A stretch of 64,000 nucleotides of DNA from Providencia zhijiangensis (GTDB lineage Bacteria; Pseudomonadota; Gammaproteobacteria; Enterobacterales; Enterobacteriaceae): the NCBI RefSeq assembly GCF_030315915.2, contig NZ_CP135990.1, positions 620,001-684,000 on the forward strand. The letters run 5' to 3'. Shown here one piece after another: positions 27,485 to 37,178 of the stretch (positions within the stretch are counted from its first letter, which is position 1; every line of letters begins with the position of its first letter). The notes beneath the pieces are model-generated. The model had not been told where the DNA came from, made no database searches, and saw only the letters and a program-made list of their open reading frames with translations. A program made the translations under genes and the position numbers.

Positions 27485-28780
27485 ATGAAACTGTATAATT
27501 TAAAAGATAACAATGAACAAGTCAGCTTCGCGCAAGCCGTGAAACAAGGGTTAGGTAAGCAACAAGGGTTATTTTTCCCTCAAGACTTACCTGAGTTTAG
27601 CGCCAGTGAAATTGATGAATTACTGAAGTTGGATTTTGTCACTCGTAGCAGCCGTATTTTAAGCGCGTTTATTGGAGATGAAATCCCTGCTGAGCAGCTA
27701 GCTGAACGTGTTAAAACCGCTTTTGCATTCCCAGCACCTGTTTCCAAAGTTGAAGATGATGTGGCTACGTTAGAGCTGTATCACGGCCCAACACTGGCAT
27801 TTAAAGACTTTGGCGGCCGTTTTATGGCACAAGCGCTAGGTCAAGTGGCAGGCGGCGCGCCAGTCACTATCTTAACCGCAACGTCTGGTGATACCGGTGC
27901 AGCCGTAGCCCATGCATTCTATGGTTTGGATAATGTTCAAGTCGTTATCTTATACCCAGAAGGCAAAATCAGCCCACTGCAAGAAAAGCTATTCTGTACG
28001 CTGGGTAAAAACATCCATACTGTGGCTATCAAAGATGATTTCGATGCATGTCAGGCGATGGTTAAACACGCTTTTGATGATGAAGAACTGAAAAAAGCCC
28101 TGTATTTGAACTCTGCGAACTCCATCAATATTAGCCGTCTGTTAGCGCAGATTTGCTATTATTTTGAAGCGGTTGCTCAGATCCCAGCAGAAAAACGCGA
28201 TCAACTGGTGATCTCTGTGCCAAGTGGTAACTTTGGGGATTTAACAGCGGGCTTACTGGCGAAATCTATGGGGTTACCAGTGAAACGCTTTATCGCTGCC
28301 ACTAACGTTAATGACACTGTTCCGCGTTATTTAGTCGATGGAAAATGGGCGCCGCATCAAACCGTTGCGACGCTATCTAACGCAATGGATGTCAGCCAGC
28401 CAAATAACTGGCCGCGTATTGAAGAATTATTCCGCCGTAAAGGTTGGTCATTAAAAGAGCTGGGTTACGGTGCAGTGAGTGATGAAGTGACTCAAGAGAC
28501 TGTACGTGAATTGGATAAAAAAGGTTATTTATCCGAGCCTCATGCGGCGGTTGCTTATCGTGTCCTGCGTGACCAACTGCAAGATGGCGAATATGGTCTG
28601 TTCTTAGGAACGGCTCATCCAGCGAAATTTAAAGAGAGCGTGGAAGCTATCTTAAATAAACAAATTTCACTGCCAAAAGAGCTGGCGGAACGTGCTGATT
28701 TACCACTGCTTTCTCACTTCTTACCATCTGATTTCGTTCAATTACGCGAATTTTTAATGAAGTTAGCACCGAAGCAGTAA
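27485..28780 (+). CDS. thrC: Threonine synthase
   Basis: ThrC is a PLP enzyme converting O-phosphohomoserine to threonine. The PLP-lysine motif is LAFKDFGGRFMAQ, with the phosphate/PLP-binding TATSGDTGAAVAHAF and VPSGNFGDLTAG. Length 431 residues (E. coli 428). It begins 3 nt after thrB and is followed by a strong terminator, closing the operon. Confidence 0.96.
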   Translation: MKLYNLKDNNEQVSFAQAVKQGLGKQQGLFFPQDLPEFSASEIDELLKLDFVTRSSRILSAFIGDEIPAEQLAERVKTAFAFPAPVSKVEDDVATLELYHGPTLAFKDFGGRFMAQALGQVAGGAPVTILTATSGDTGAAVAHAFYGLDNVQVVILYPEGKISPLQEKLFCTLGKNIHTVAIKDDFDACQAMVKHAFDDEELKKALYLNSANSINISRLLAQICYYFEAVAQIPAEKRDQLVISVPSGNFGDLTAGLLAKSMGLPVKRFIAATNVNDTVPRYLVDGKWAPHQTVATLSNAMDVSQPNNWPRIEELFRRKGWSLKELGYGAVSDEVTQETVRELDKKGYLSEPHAAVAYRVLRDQLQDGEYGLFLGTAHPAKFKESVEAILNKQISLPKELAERADLPLLSHFLPSDFVQLREFLMKLAPKQ

Positions 28781-28810
28781 TTGAAGTTCACTGTTAAAGG
28801 AAATGTTAAC

Positions 28811-28839
28811 AACGGAAGCTGAATTGGCTTCCGTTTTTT
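28811..28839 (+). terminator. thrABC terminator
   Basis: Stem AACGGAAGC-TGAATTG-GCTTCCGTT followed by six T residues, 30 nt after the thrC stop. Confidence 0.9.
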
Positions 28840-28849
28840 GATGAGGGAA

Positions 28850-29512
28850 TTAATAACTAACACCATCCGCGCCATCTTGCCCGCCATCGGGTCCACCTTT
28901 GCCACCTTTACCTGCTTGTCCCCCAATACCTGCATTCCCACCATTCCCACCATTTCCACTACCGTCACCATCTCCTCCATTACCACCGTGGCCACCATGA
29001 CTTCCTCCGTGTCCGCCATTGCCACCACTACCATTGACGGATCCATTTCCGCCGTTGCCCCCGTTACCTAGGCCATCTCCGTTGCCTCCGTGTCCACCGT
29101 CACCACCATGTACACCACCATTTCCGCCATTTCCTCCATTTCCATTACTGCCGGGAGTTGCGTGACCTCCGTGGTTGCCATGACCATGACTGCCGCCGTT
29201 GCCGCCATTTCCACCATGTTGACCATTACCTCCTCTGCCGCCATTGCCTCCAACTCCGCCATTACCACCGTTTCCGCCACTACCATGTTGTCCATGGGTG
29301 CCATTAACGCCATTCTCGGAATGATGAAAATAATAATTTCGGCAATAAAAAGGAATACAAAAATATGACTGTGAAATATTATCGATAATAATGGATTTAT
29401 TTAAATGGAATGAATGAGGTTTATTAATATGAAGATTATTGGAGTGACTTAATATTGGTGTTGTTGTGAAAATTAAAATAGAGAAAAATTGAAATAGAGA
29501 TTGATTAACCAT
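28850..29512 (-). CDS. Glycine-rich repetitive secreted protein, large
   Basis: From ATG 29512 (GGAGGA 5 nt upstream) the 220-residue product starts with a probable signal peptide (FQFFSILIFTTTPILS) and a roughly 45-residue unique stretch with two Cys and several Tyr/His (YFCIPFYCRNYYFHH). The remaining roughly 150 residues are almost entirely GGN, GGH, GGS and GGD triplets. No hydrophobic core is possible in the repeat, so it may form polyproline-II or extended fibrous structure. It is second in a two-gene operon with a 72-residue protein of the same repeat. I know no function. The thrC-yaaA gap of E. coli carries an unrelated small exported protein (yaaX). Confidence 0.7.
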   Translation of the reverse strand: MVNQSLFQFFSILIFTTTPILSHSNNLHINKPHSFHLNKSIIIDNISQSYFCIPFYCRNYYFHHSENGVNGTHGQHGSGGNGGNGGVGGNGGRGGNGQHGGNGGNGGSHGHGNHGGHATPGSNGNGGNGGNGGVHGGDGGHGGNGDGLGNGGNGGNGSVNGSGGNGGHGGSHGGHGGNGGDGDGSGNGGNGGNAGIGGQAGKGGKGGPDGGQDGADGVSY

Positions 29513-29524
29513 TGTTTCCTCCAT

Positions 29525-29546
29525 CCCCCTTCATGAATGAAGGGGG
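29525..29546 (-). promoter_or_regulatory. Intercistronic hairpin between the glycine-rich genes
   Basis: A 10-bp perfect inverted repeat CCCCCTTCAT-GA-ATGAAGGGGG lies directly upstream of the Shine-Dalgarno of the larger gene. It has no U-run on either side, so mRNA stabilisation or translational control fits better than termination. Confidence 0.55.
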
Positions 29547-29571
29547 GAAATAATTAAATAATCGGGTTTAT

Positions 29572-29790
29572 TTAATTTCCATTACCGCCGTTTCCACCAT
29601 TGCCTCCATGCCCGCCGCTACCACCACTTCCCCCGTTACCACCATTGCCGCCATGTCCACCATTACCCCCATTACCGCCGTTACTCCATAGATATTCGGT
29701 GGCGGTTTGCTGAGAGTCGGTCGGTATAGTCATAGAAAGAGCGGATAAAGGGAATAATAAGGTGATTAAGAGAGTAGAGATTTTACGCAT
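29572..29790 (-). CDS. Glycine-rich repetitive secreted protein, small
   Basis: A 72-residue product with a clear signal peptide (STLLITLLFPLSALS, residues 5-19), a short unique region (MTIPTDSQQTATEYLWS) and a C-terminal half made of Gly-Gly-Asn/His/Ser triplets. GAGGA lies about 7 nt before ATG 29790. It is first in an operon with the larger glycine-rich protein. Its size, export signal and Gly-rich body recall secreted peptides or structural proteins; no modification or export genes are adjacent, so a microcin assignment is not supported. Confidence 0.65.
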   Translation of the reverse strand: MRKISTLLITLLFPLSALSMTIPTDSQQTATEYLWSNGGNGGNGGHGGNGGNGGSGGSGGHGGNGGNGGNGN

Positions 29791-30016
29791 ATAAATTCCT
29801 CGTTATAAAGTGAATTAATTAAACTGCAAATAAAGCTTAAATGACTCACTTAAATAATTAAAGAATGTTATCGGGTAATTAATAGATCAAATTTGGTTTG
29901 AATAAATATAAAATAATAAGCTGTGATTTTATTCGTTCGTTTGTATTTAAATTAAAGGTAATAAATAGAAAGCTATCCCTTAAATATATTTTAAGAGATA
30001 GCGATAGGGGAAGGGC

Positions 30017-31012
30017 TTAGATTGCGTCTTCGAGGATCAGCTCAATGGCTTTTAACTCATCTTGGCTAAAATCACGATTTTCCATCATGCCGAGAGCATC
30101 ATCGATTTGGCTGATACGGCTTGCGCCAATAAGCACGGAAGTAATACGGTCATGGCGTAGCAACCAAGCTAATGACATTTGACTCAATTTTTGCCCACGA
30201 TTTAAGGCTAATTCATTGAGTTTTTTCACTTTTGCTAAAATAGCGGATGTGAGCCTTTCTGGCGGTAATGATGGATTACCTGCTGCACGAGAATCAGCGG
30301 GAATACCATTGAGATAGCGATCCGTTAAAATCCCTCCGGCCAGTGGGGAGTAGGCAATCGAACCGACACCTTCTTCTTCGAGCAAATCGAGGAGACCTTC
30401 TTCAGGGGTACGTTCTAGCATGGAGTATTTAGGTTGGTGAATAAGGCAAGGGGTGCCCAGTTGATCAAGTATACGGATAGCTTCTTGCGCTGTTTCTGCG
30501 GGATAGTTCGAAATTCCCACATAAAGCGCTTTACCTTGTCGAACGATCAAATCAAGGGCTGCCATGGTCTCTTCTAACGGAGTTTGAGGATCGGGTCTGT
30601 GGTGATAGAAAATATCCACATAATCGACGCCGATTCTTTTTAAACTTTGATTGAGGCTGGCAACTAAATATTTTTTACTGCCCCAATCACCATAAGGCCC
30701 TTCCCACATGGTGTAACCTGCTTTGGAGGAGATCACCATTTCGTCGCGATAAGGACGAAAATCTTGTTGTAGGATGCGACCAAATTGCTGTTCAGCAGAG
30801 CCTGGAGGAGGTCCGTAATTATTGGCGAGATCAAAATGGGTGATCCCATGATCAAACGCATGCCTTAACATGGCTCGGCAGTTATCAATTGGCTTGTTGT
30901 CACCAAAATTATGCCAGAGTCCTAAAGAGACAAGGGGGAGCTTTAATCCACTCCGACCGCACTGACGATATTCCATATCTGTGTAACGATGTGACGCAGC
31001 AGAATATGGCAT
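30017..31012 (-). CDS. Aldo-keto reductase, YghZ/Gpr-like
   Basis: A 331-residue NADPH-dependent aldo-keto reductase, very like E. coli YghZ (L-glyceraldehyde 3-phosphate reductase): YRQCGRSGLKLPLVSLGLWH at the start, catalytic Asp and Tyr in FDLANNYGPPPGSAE, Lys in ISSKAGYTMW and His in FYHHRPD. The cofactor region VLIGASRISQ is near the C-terminus. The precise substrate is inferred from similarity. It is not at this place in E. coli, so it is part of the local insertion between thrC and yaaA. Confidence 0.88.
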   Translation of the reverse strand: MPYSAASHRYTDMEYRQCGRSGLKLPLVSLGLWHNFGDNKPIDNCRAMLRHAFDHGITHFDLANNYGPPPGSAEQQFGRILQQDFRPYRDEMVISSKAGYTMWEGPYGDWGSKKYLVASLNQSLKRIGVDYVDIFYHHRPDPQTPLEETMAALDLIVRQGKALYVGISNYPAETAQEAIRILDQLGTPCLIHQPKYSMLERTPEEGLLDLLEEEGVGSIAYSPLAGGILTDRYLNGIPADSRAAGNPSLPPERLTSAILAKVKKLNELALNRGQKLSQMSLAWLLRHDRITSVLIGASRISQIDDALGMMENRDFSQDELKAIELILEDAI

Positions 31013-31219
31013 GGCTCACCTCCAAAATAAATGGCAAAGATTTACTCGAATTTTGGCATAACTCTGTCGAGCTCACTGGTGAAAGAATGCTATACAGCTT
31101 AAGAAATGATTATTTTATCGCCAGATTGTGACGGGGATTTGAAATAAGATATCGCATGTTGAGTATGAGGCTTATAGGGTGTGATGCATTCCCCATAAGC
31201 CAACAAAGTGAGCCTATGA

Positions 31220-31996
31220 TTAGGCTTGTTCAGGGCGAGTAAAGACTAATTCATTCCCTTTCGACTGCGCTTTATCAAATTGGTAGCCTTCTAAATTAAA
31301 GTCAGATAGCTGTTCGGATTTAGTCAGTTTATTTTGAATAATAAAACGGCTCATTAATCCGCGAGCTTTCTTTGCATAAAAACTGATGACTTTATATTTA
31401 CCATTTTTCTCATCTAAGAAAACGGGTTTAATAATTTCAGCGTCCAGCTTTTTGGTATTCACAGACTTAAAATATTCATCAGATGCTAAATTAACAAGGA
31501 TATTATCCCCTTGCGCCGCCAGTGCTTTATTTAAATGCTGAGTGATGATATCTCCCCAGAATTCATATAAGTCTTTACCACGGCTGTTTTTAAGGCGAAT
31601 TCCCATTTCCAAGCGATAAGGCTGCATTAAGTCTAATGGACGCAGCACACCATACAGGCCGGACAACATACGTAAATGTTGCTGAGCAAATTCAAAATCA
31701 GCGGGCGAAAACGTTTCGGCTTGCATGCCGGTATAGACGTCCCCTTTGAAGGCGAGGATGGCTTGGCGTGCATTTTCTGGGGTAAAGTTTGGCTGCCATT
31801 CACCAAAGCGTGCTGCATTCAGCCCTGCAAGTTTATCGCTAATTTTCATTAAGCTTGCGATATCTGCTGGCGTGAGTTTTCGGCATGTTTTAATCAGTTT
31901 TTCAGACTCAGCGAGGAGCTCGGGTTGAGTAAACGTGTCGATGGCGAGCGGGCTTTCGTAGTCTAATGTTTTGGCAGGTGAAATAGTAATCAGCAT
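31220..31996 (-). CDS. yaaA: Peroxide stress protein YaaA
   Basis: YaaA (DUF328/UPF0246) lowers unincorporated iron and protects DNA during hydrogen peroxide stress in E. coli. Conserved blocks: [16 protein letters not shown] at the N-terminus, [34 protein letters not shown] and [16 protein letters not shown]. Length 258 residues as in E. coli. Neighbourhood with talB is conserved. Confidence 0.95.
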   Translation of the reverse strand: MLITISPAKTLDYESPLAIDTFTQPELLAESEKLIKTCRKLTPADIASLMKISDKLAGLNAARFGEWQPNFTPENARQAILAFKGDVYTGMQAETFSPADFEFAQQHLRMLSGLYGVLRPLDLMQPYRLEMGIRLKNSRGKDLYEFWGDIITQHLNKALAAQGDNILVNLASDEYFKSVNTKKLDAEIIKPVFLDEKNGKYKVISFYAKKARGLMSRFIIQNKLTKSEQLSDFNLEGYQFDKAQSKGNELVFTRPEQA

Positions 31997-32267
31997 AACT
32001 TAACCCTTGTGATAGTAAATTTACCCACTACTTTAACAAAAAATCAGATGAAATGGCGAATCGCTGTAATAAGTCGCGATTATGATGGTTATCTGGTTTA
32101 CTGATGAGATTATTCAACCTAGCTAAATGCATTCAGTCCCTAAGGATGCTGCGAAAACGATTGCTGATCAAATAGTTGCTTTCAAGGATATTTCCTCGCT
32201 TGCAGCAATGTAGATGCGTGATATTATCATGGGACGGTGCGGCGCTAGCCTCAATTCCTTAATAATA
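31997..32267. other. Intergenic DNA between yaaA and the ERIC-like remnant
   Basis: No ORF or RNA gene recognised. With the repeat that follows it makes a 372-nt gap ahead of talB and must contain the promoters of both divergent genes. Confidence 0.45.
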
Positions 32268-32352
32268 CACAAAGTAGTTTAAGTTGCAGGTAGATGGCAA
32301 GGGTGAGTGAATGTAGTCAACACCCCTACAACTTGAAGTATGACGGGTATAA
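32268..32352. repeat. ERIC-like repeat lacking its central palindrome, copy 3
   Basis: Both outer arms are present in reverse orientation (AAGTTGCAGGTAGATGGCAA then GAGTGAAT; and CTACAACTTGAAGTATGACG followed by GGTATA). The middle block CCTAGGAGCATACA... seen in copies 1 and 2 is missing. About 85 bp remain of about 125. It ends 17 nt before the talB start codon. Confidence 0.78.
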
Positions 32353-32368
32353 CAACGAGATTAAAGAA

Positions 32369-33322
32369 ATGACCGACAAACTAACCTCCTTACGTAGTCT
32401 GACAACTGTTGTTGCCGACACTGGCGACATCGAAGCGATGAAGCTGTACAAACCACAAGATGCGACGACTAACCCATCGCTGATTTTAAATGCTGCACAA
32501 ATTCCTGAGTACCGTAAATTAATTGATGAAGCGGTAGAGTGGGCGCGTAAGCAAAGCAATAACCGTGAACAACAAGTTGTCGACGCATGTGACAAACTGG
32601 CTGTTAATATCGGTTTAGAAATTCTGAAATTAGTCCCTGGTCGTATTTCAACAGAAGTTGATGCGCGTCTTTCTTATGATGAAGAAGCGTGTATTACTAA
32701 AGCTCGCCGTCTGATGAAAATGTACAACGAAGCGGGTATCAGCAACGATCGTATTTTGATCAAATTAGCCTCTACTTGGCAGGGTATCCGCGCGGCGGAA
32801 AAACTGGAAAAAGAAGGCATCAACTGTAACTTAACGTTATTATTCTCTTTTGCTCAAGCGCGTGCTTGTGCGGAAGCTGGTGTTTACCTGATCTCTCCAT
32901 TCGTAGGTCGCATCCTTGACTGGTACAAAGCAAACACAGATAAAAAAGAGTTTGCTGCACATGAAGATCCAGGCGTGGTTTCTGTGACTGAAATCTACAA
33001 CTTCTATAAAGCACATGGTTATAAAACTGTCGTGATGGGCGCAAGCTTCCGTAACGTAGGTGAAATCATTGAGCTGGCAGGTTGTGACCGTTTGACTATC
33101 TCTCCAGCGCTGCTGAAAGAGCTGTCTGAATCACAAGGTGAATTGGTTTGTAAACTGAAAGATGAAGGTAAAACTCAAGAGCCAGGCGCTAAACTGACTG
33201 AAGCTGAGTTCTACTGGCAGCATAACCAAGATCCAATGGCGGTTGATAAACTGTCTGACGGTATCCGTAAGTTTGCTGTAGACCAAGAAAAACTGGAAAA
33301 AATGATCGCAGCTCTGCTGTAA
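32369..33322 (+). CDS. talB: Transaldolase B
   Basis: TalB moves a dihydroxyacetone unit between sedoheptulose-7-phosphate and glyceraldehyde-3-phosphate in the pentose phosphate pathway. [10 protein letters not shown] (residues 31-40) and the Schiff-base lysine in [12 protein letters not shown] are present, plus [14 protein letters not shown] 32369 gives 317 residues, the same as E. coli, and begins [14 protein letters not shown]. An in-frame upstream ATG at 32294 falls within the ERIC-like repeat and is rejected. The Shine-Dalgarno (TTAAAGAA) is poor. Confidence 0.96.
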   Translation: MTDKLTSLRSLTTVVADTGDIEAMKLYKPQDATTNPSLILNAAQIPEYRKLIDEAVEWARKQSNNREQQVVDACDKLAVNIGLEILKLVPGRISTEVDARLSYDEEACITKARRLMKMYNEAGISNDRILIKLASTWQGIRAAEKLEKEGINCNLTLLFSFAQARACAEAGVYLISPFVGRILDWYKANTDKKEFAAHEDPGVVSVTEIYNFYKAHGYKTVVMGASFRNVGEIIELAGCDRLTISPALLKELSESQGELVCKLKDEGKTQEPGAKLTEAEFYWQHNQDPMAVDKLSDGIRKFAVDQEKLEKMIAALL

Positions 33323-33337
33323 TTTCTTTTTTCTTAG

Positions 33338-33367
33338 AAAACCCAGTCAATCGGCTGGGTTTTTTTA
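33338..33367 (+). terminator. talB terminator
   Basis: Stem AAAACCCAG-TCAATCGG-CTGGGTTTT with seven T residues, 15 nt after the stop. Confidence 0.9.
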
Positions 33368-33543
33368 TGCTGTTTTTTCATTGATTAAACTCTCAATTCC
33401 ACATTTCGACACAAACACGACGCTGTCAGGCATTCGACCTCATGGTATGATGCACCATGTTTATCATTATTGGCTTGGTATTAATTAAGTTAGTATTTTC
33501 TCGCCAAATGAACGAATTTAAATGATTAATTTTTGAGGTTTGT

Positions 33544-34128
33544 ATGAATGAGTTGCGCATAGGTCTGGTGTCGGTTTCTGATCGTGCTTCAGGCGGTATC
33601 TACGAAGATAAAGGGATCCCAGCACTGGAGGAGTGGCTAACGAAAACCATTACCACCCCTTTTCGTTTAGAAACTCGTTTGATCCCTGATGAGCAAGTCA
33701 TGATAGAACAAACGTTGTGTGAGCTGGTGGATGAATTTTCATGTCATTTAGTCCTGACCACTGGTGGTACGGGGCCTGCTCGCCGTGATGTCACTCCGGA
33801 TGCAACGCTTGCGGTTGCCGATCGCGAAATGCCTGGCTTTGGTGAGCAGATGCGCCAAATTAGTCTAAAGTTCGTGCCAACAGCGATTTTATCTCGCCAA
33901 GTTGGCGTGATCCGCAATCAGTCACTGATTTTAAACTTACCAGGGCAACCAAAAGCGATCGCGGAAACCTTAGAAGGGCTGAAAGATAAAGAGGGAAATG
34001 TATTGGTGTCAGGTATTTTTGCGAGTGTGCCATACTGCATTCAATTACTTGATGGCCCTTATATTGAAACAGACGAAAGCATCGTTAAAGCTTTCCGTCC
34101 AAAATCTGCGATTCGTACTGCCGAGTAA
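33544..34128 (+). CDS. mog: Molybdopterin adenylyltransferase Mog
   Basis: Mog adenylylates molybdopterin before molybdate insertion. The MoaB/Mog signature LTTGGTGPARRDVTPDAT (residues about 77-94) and NLPGQPKAIAETLEGL are present, with GLVSVSDRASGGIYEDKG at the start. 194 residues against 195 in E. coli. Between talB and satP as in E. coli. Confidence 0.95.
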   Translation: MNELRIGLVSVSDRASGGIYEDKGIPALEEWLTKTITTPFRLETRLIPDEQVMIEQTLCELVDEFSCHLVLTTGGTGPARRDVTPDATLAVADREMPGFGEQMRQISLKFVPTAILSRQVGVIRNQSLILNLPGQPKAIAETLEGLKDKEGNVLVSGIFASVPYCIQLLDGPYIETDESIVKAFRPKSAIRTAE

Positions 34129-34236
34129 TTCCTTCTAAAAAATCAGGCAGAGCATGATGTCTGCCTGATAATTCTTGTTACAGTTTTCTTTCTGTCTATT
34201 TAGCTTAACAGTCTATCAACTTAGCCGTATATAAAT

Positions 34237-34803
34237 TTAGCTGCGTTGACCAATTGGCAGGATCGTTCTGCCATATTGCTCATTTAAGATCTCAGCGACA
34301 GCCAGATAGAACGCGCTCGCTCCGCAGATAATTCCTTCATAGCCCGCATATTGAAGTAGCGTGGCATCGTTGGTCAAATTACCCACCGCTAACATTGCAA
34401 ACAGTACGGTTAAGCTGCCGAAAATAAATTGCAGCACGAAATTTGCTTTGAAGGTGCCTAAGAACATAAAGAAAGTAAAGATCCCCCATAAAAGCAGGAA
34501 CATCCCTAAAAACGCAGGGTCAGTTGCTTCGGCTAATCCCATGGTCGGTAAAAACAGCAGACCGACTAACGCAAGCCAAAAGAAGCCGTAAGAGGTAAAT
34601 GCAGTCGCGCCGAACGTATTGCCTTTCTTATATTCAATAAGCCCAGCAATCACTTGCGCGATACCACCATAGAAAATTCCCATACTTAAAATCACAGATG
34701 AGAGAGGGAAAAAGCCTGCATTGTGAATATTCAGCAGGATTGTTGTCATACCAAAGCCCAATAAACCGAGTGGGCCTGGATTGGCAAGCGAACTAGATTG
34801 CAT
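34237..34803 (-). CDS. satP: Acetate/succinate-proton symporter SatP (YaaH)
   Basis: A six-helix inner-membrane transporter of the AceTr/GPR1-FUN34-YaaH family. The family signature NPGPLGLLGFGMTT lies at residues 9-22, followed by MGIFYGGIAQVIAGL and the repeated hydrophobic spans. ATG 34803 with AGAGG upstream gives 188 residues like E. coli SatP; an ATG at 34833 adds ten residues and is less likely. Confidence 0.93.
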   Translation of the reverse strand: MQSSSLANPGPLGLLGFGMTTILLNIHNAGFFPLSSVILSMGIFYGGIAQVIAGLIEYKKGNTFGATAFTSYGFFWLALVGLLFLPTMGLAEATDPAFLGMFLLLWGIFTFFMFLGTFKANFVLQFIFGSLTVLFAMLAVGNLTNDATLLQYAGYEGIICGASAFYLAVAEILNEQYGRTILPIGQRS

Positions 34804-34960
34804 ATAACCTCTGGTAAAGTGTTTAAAAATCAAATAGATACAATGAATATTTATATCCCCATAAGACGGGGAGGCGCATAATACGCAGTTTTAATTGTCG
34901 AAACAATGATCAAGAGACGGGTTTTTTTGCATTAAATGTAAAACTTTTTTAGTTTTCCCC

Positions 34961-34988
34961 CTTGATGAATGAATTTGTGACCCCATCT
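34961..34988 (+). promoter_or_regulatory. Sigma-32 heat-shock promoter P1 of dnaK
   Basis: CTTGAT (34961-34966), 14-nt spacer and CCCCATCT (34981-34988), close to the RpoH consensus CTTGAA-N13-15-CCCCATNT. It lies about 170 nt before dnaK. Confidence 0.8.
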
Positions 34989-35077
34989 TTAAGACATCAA
35001 CAGTTATCAATCTAAATTATTGCGAATTGCAAAAGATGTAAGGTTGCAAAAAAAATCAAGGTTGAAGTAAAAACTCC

Positions 35078-35105
35078 CTTGAAAATGAAATATTGAGCCT
35101 TATAT
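35078..35105 (+). promoter_or_regulatory. Sigma-32 heat-shock promoter P2 of dnaK
   Basis: CTTGAA (35078-35083), 14-nt spacer and CCTTATAT (35098-35105), about 50 nt before the dnaK start. The -10 is less GC-rich than P1. Confidence 0.65.
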
Positions 35106-35154
35106 AGATTGATATCGAAATTAAATGAAAAGAATTCCTTTGGAGGCGTTTTAA

Positions 35155-37068
35155 ATGGGTAAAATTATTGGTATCGATTTAGGTACAACTAACTCATGCG
35201 TTGCAATTATGGATGGCACTACTGCGCGTGTTCTTGAGAACAGCGAGGGTGATAGAACTACTCCTTCCATCATTGCGTATACACAAGATGGTGAAATTTT
35301 AGTTGGTCAGCCAGCAAAACGTCAGGCTGTTACTAACCCAGAAAATACATTATTTGCGATCAAACGTTTGATCGGTCGTCGTTTCCAAGACGAAGAAGTT
35401 CAGCGCGACGTATCTATCATGCCATACAAAATTGTAGCGGCTGATAACGGTGATGCGTGGTTAGATGTGAAAGGCCAAAAAATGGCACCGCCACAAGTTT
35501 CTGCTGAAGTGCTGAAAAAAATGAAAAAAACAGCGGAAGACTATCTGGGTGAGCCAGTGACTGAAGCGGTTATCACTGTTCCAGCTTACTTTAACGATGC
35601 TCAGCGTCAAGCAACCAAAGATGCGGGTCGTATCGCTGGTTTAGAAGTAAAACGTATCATCAACGAACCAACAGCAGCAGCGCTGGCTTACGGTTTAGAT
35701 AGAGAAGTTGGCAACCGTACTATCGCGGTTTACGACTTAGGTGGTGGTACATTCGACTTATCAATCATCGAAATCGATGAAGTTGATGGCGAAAAAACCT
35801 ATGAAGTTCTGGCAACCAACGGTGACACTCACTTAGGTGGTGAAGATTTCGATACTCGTTTAATCAACTACTTAGTTGATGAGTTTAAGAAAGAACAAGG
35901 TGTTGATCTGCGTAACGATCCACTGGCAATGCAACGTCTGAAAGAGTCTGCTGAAAAAGCAAAAATTGAGCTGTCTTCTGCTCAACAAACTGACGTTAAC
36001 CTGCCATACATCACTGCAGATGCCACAGGTCCAAAACACATGAACATCAAAGTGACTCGTGCAAAACTGGAGTCACTGGTAGAAGATTTAGTTAAACGTT
36101 CTATGGAGCCAGTTAAAGTTGCTCTGCAAGACGCTGGTTTAAGCGTAGGTGACATCAACGACGTTATCTTAGTTGGTGGTCAGACTCGTATGCCAATGGT
36201 TCAGAAAGTTGTTGCTGATTTCTTTGGTAAAGAGCCACGTAAAGATGTTAACCCAGACGAAGCCGTTGCAATGGGTGCAGCAGTACAAGGTGGTGTATTA
36301 GCGGGTGATGTTAAAGACGTTCTGTTACTTGACGTAACTCCACTGTCTTTAGGTATCGAAACCATGGGTGGCGTGATGACTTCGTTAATTTCGAAGAACA
36401 CCACAATCCCAACTAAACACAGCCAAGTGTTCTCTACTGCAGAAGATAACCAAGCAGCCGTGACCATTCACGTACTGCAAGGTGAGCGTAAACGTGCGAG
36501 TGATAACAAATCACTGGGTCAGTTTAACTTAGATGGTATTCAAGCAGCGCCACGCGGTATGCCGCAAATCGAAGTGACTTTTGACATCGATGCGGATGGT
36601 ATCCTGCATGTTTCTGCGAAAGACAAAAACAGCGGTCGCGAGCAAAACATCACCATTAAGGCATCTTCTGGTCTGAATGACGAGGAAATCGAAAAAATGG
36701 TACGTGATGCAGAAGCTAACGCTGAAGCAGACCGTAAATTTGAAGAGTTAGTACAGGTTCGCAACCAAGCAGACCAGCTGATTCACGGTACTCGTAAACA
36801 AATCGAAGAAGCAGGCGACAAATTACCAGCTGAAGATAAAGCGAACATCGAAAAAGCAACTTCAGAATTAGAAGTCGCTTCTAAAGGTGAAGATAAAGCT
36901 GAAATCGAAGCGAAAATCCAAGCGCTGGTAACGGCATCTGCGAAACTTCTGGAAATTGCACAGCAACAAGCTCAAGCGGGCGCTGCGGGTGCAGGTGCAG
37001 AAGCGAAGAAAGATGACGATGTTGTTGACGCTGAATTCGAAGAAGTTAACGACAAAGACAAAAAATAA
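35155..37068 (+). CDS. dnaK: Molecular chaperone DnaK (Hsp70)
   Basis: DnaK is the ATP-dependent Hsp70 chaperone. The nucleotide-binding domain begins [20 protein letters not shown]; further signatures are [17 protein letters not shown] and [15 protein letters not shown]; the linker [16 protein letters not shown] leads to the substrate domain. The C-terminal EEVNDKDKK tail is typical. 637 residues (E. coli 638). GGAGG precedes the ATG. It is followed by dnaJ with a hairpin between. Confidence 0.98.
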   Translation: MGKIIGIDLGTTNSCVAIMDGTTARVLENSEGDRTTPSIIAYTQDGEILVGQPAKRQAVTNPENTLFAIKRLIGRRFQDEEVQRDVSIMPYKIVAADNGDAWLDVKGQKMAPPQVSAEVLKKMKKTAEDYLGEPVTEAVITVPAYFNDAQRQATKDAGRIAGLEVKRIINEPTAAALAYGLDREVGNRTIAVYDLGGGTFDLSIIEIDEVDGEKTYEVLATNGDTHLGGEDFDTRLINYLVDEFKKEQGVDLRNDPLAMQRLKESAEKAKIELSSAQQTDVNLPYITADATGPKHMNIKVTRAKLESLVEDLVKRSMEPVKVALQDAGLSVGDINDVILVGGQTRMPMVQKVVADFFGKEPRKDVNPDEAVAMGAAVQGGVLAGDVKDVLLLDVTPLSLGIETMGGVMTSLISKNTTIPTKHSQVFSTAEDNQAAVTIHVLQGERKRASDNKSLGQFNLDGIQAAPRGMPQIEVTFDIDADGILHVSAKDKNSGREQNITIKASSGLNDEEIEKMVRDAEANAEADRKFEELVQVRNQADQLIHGTRKQIEEAGDKLPAEDKANIEKATSELEVASKGEDKAEIEAKIQALVTASAKLLEIAQQQAQAGAAGAGAEAKKDDDVVDAEFEEVNDKDKK

Positions 37069-37123
37069 GGCCCTTAGCGGGCGCAGTGACTATCGCAATA
37101 ATGTTAAATAGTGACTGATACCG

Positions 37124-37157
37124 GACACGGGCGTTGAGGGAACTCTGCGCCCGTGTC
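37124..37157 (+). promoter_or_regulatory. Hairpin between dnaK and dnaJ
   Basis: A perfect 10-bp GC-rich stem GACACGGGCG / CGCCCGTGTC with a 14-nt loop and no U-run, 22 nt before dnaJ. It probably protects or processes the dnaK 3' end and lowers dnaJ expression. Confidence 0.65.
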
Positions 37158-37178
37158 TGCATGTTAAGGGAAAAATAA

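Noticed and set aside
28838..29368. Thr/Ile/Ser-rich open frames on the + strand opposite the glycine-rich gene
   Set aside because: They are complements of GGN/GGH repeats (ACC/ATT codons); no start signals, and the minus-strand frames have signal peptides and good ribosome binding sites.
29572..29790. Microcin or bacteriocin precursor
   Set aside because: The Gly-rich body and export signal fit superficially, but there is no double-glycine leader, immunity gene, modification enzyme or exporter next to it.
32294..32368. N-terminal extension of talB from an upstream in-frame ATG
   Set aside because: It translates the ERIC-like repeat; the family start and length (317 residues) fit ATG 32369.
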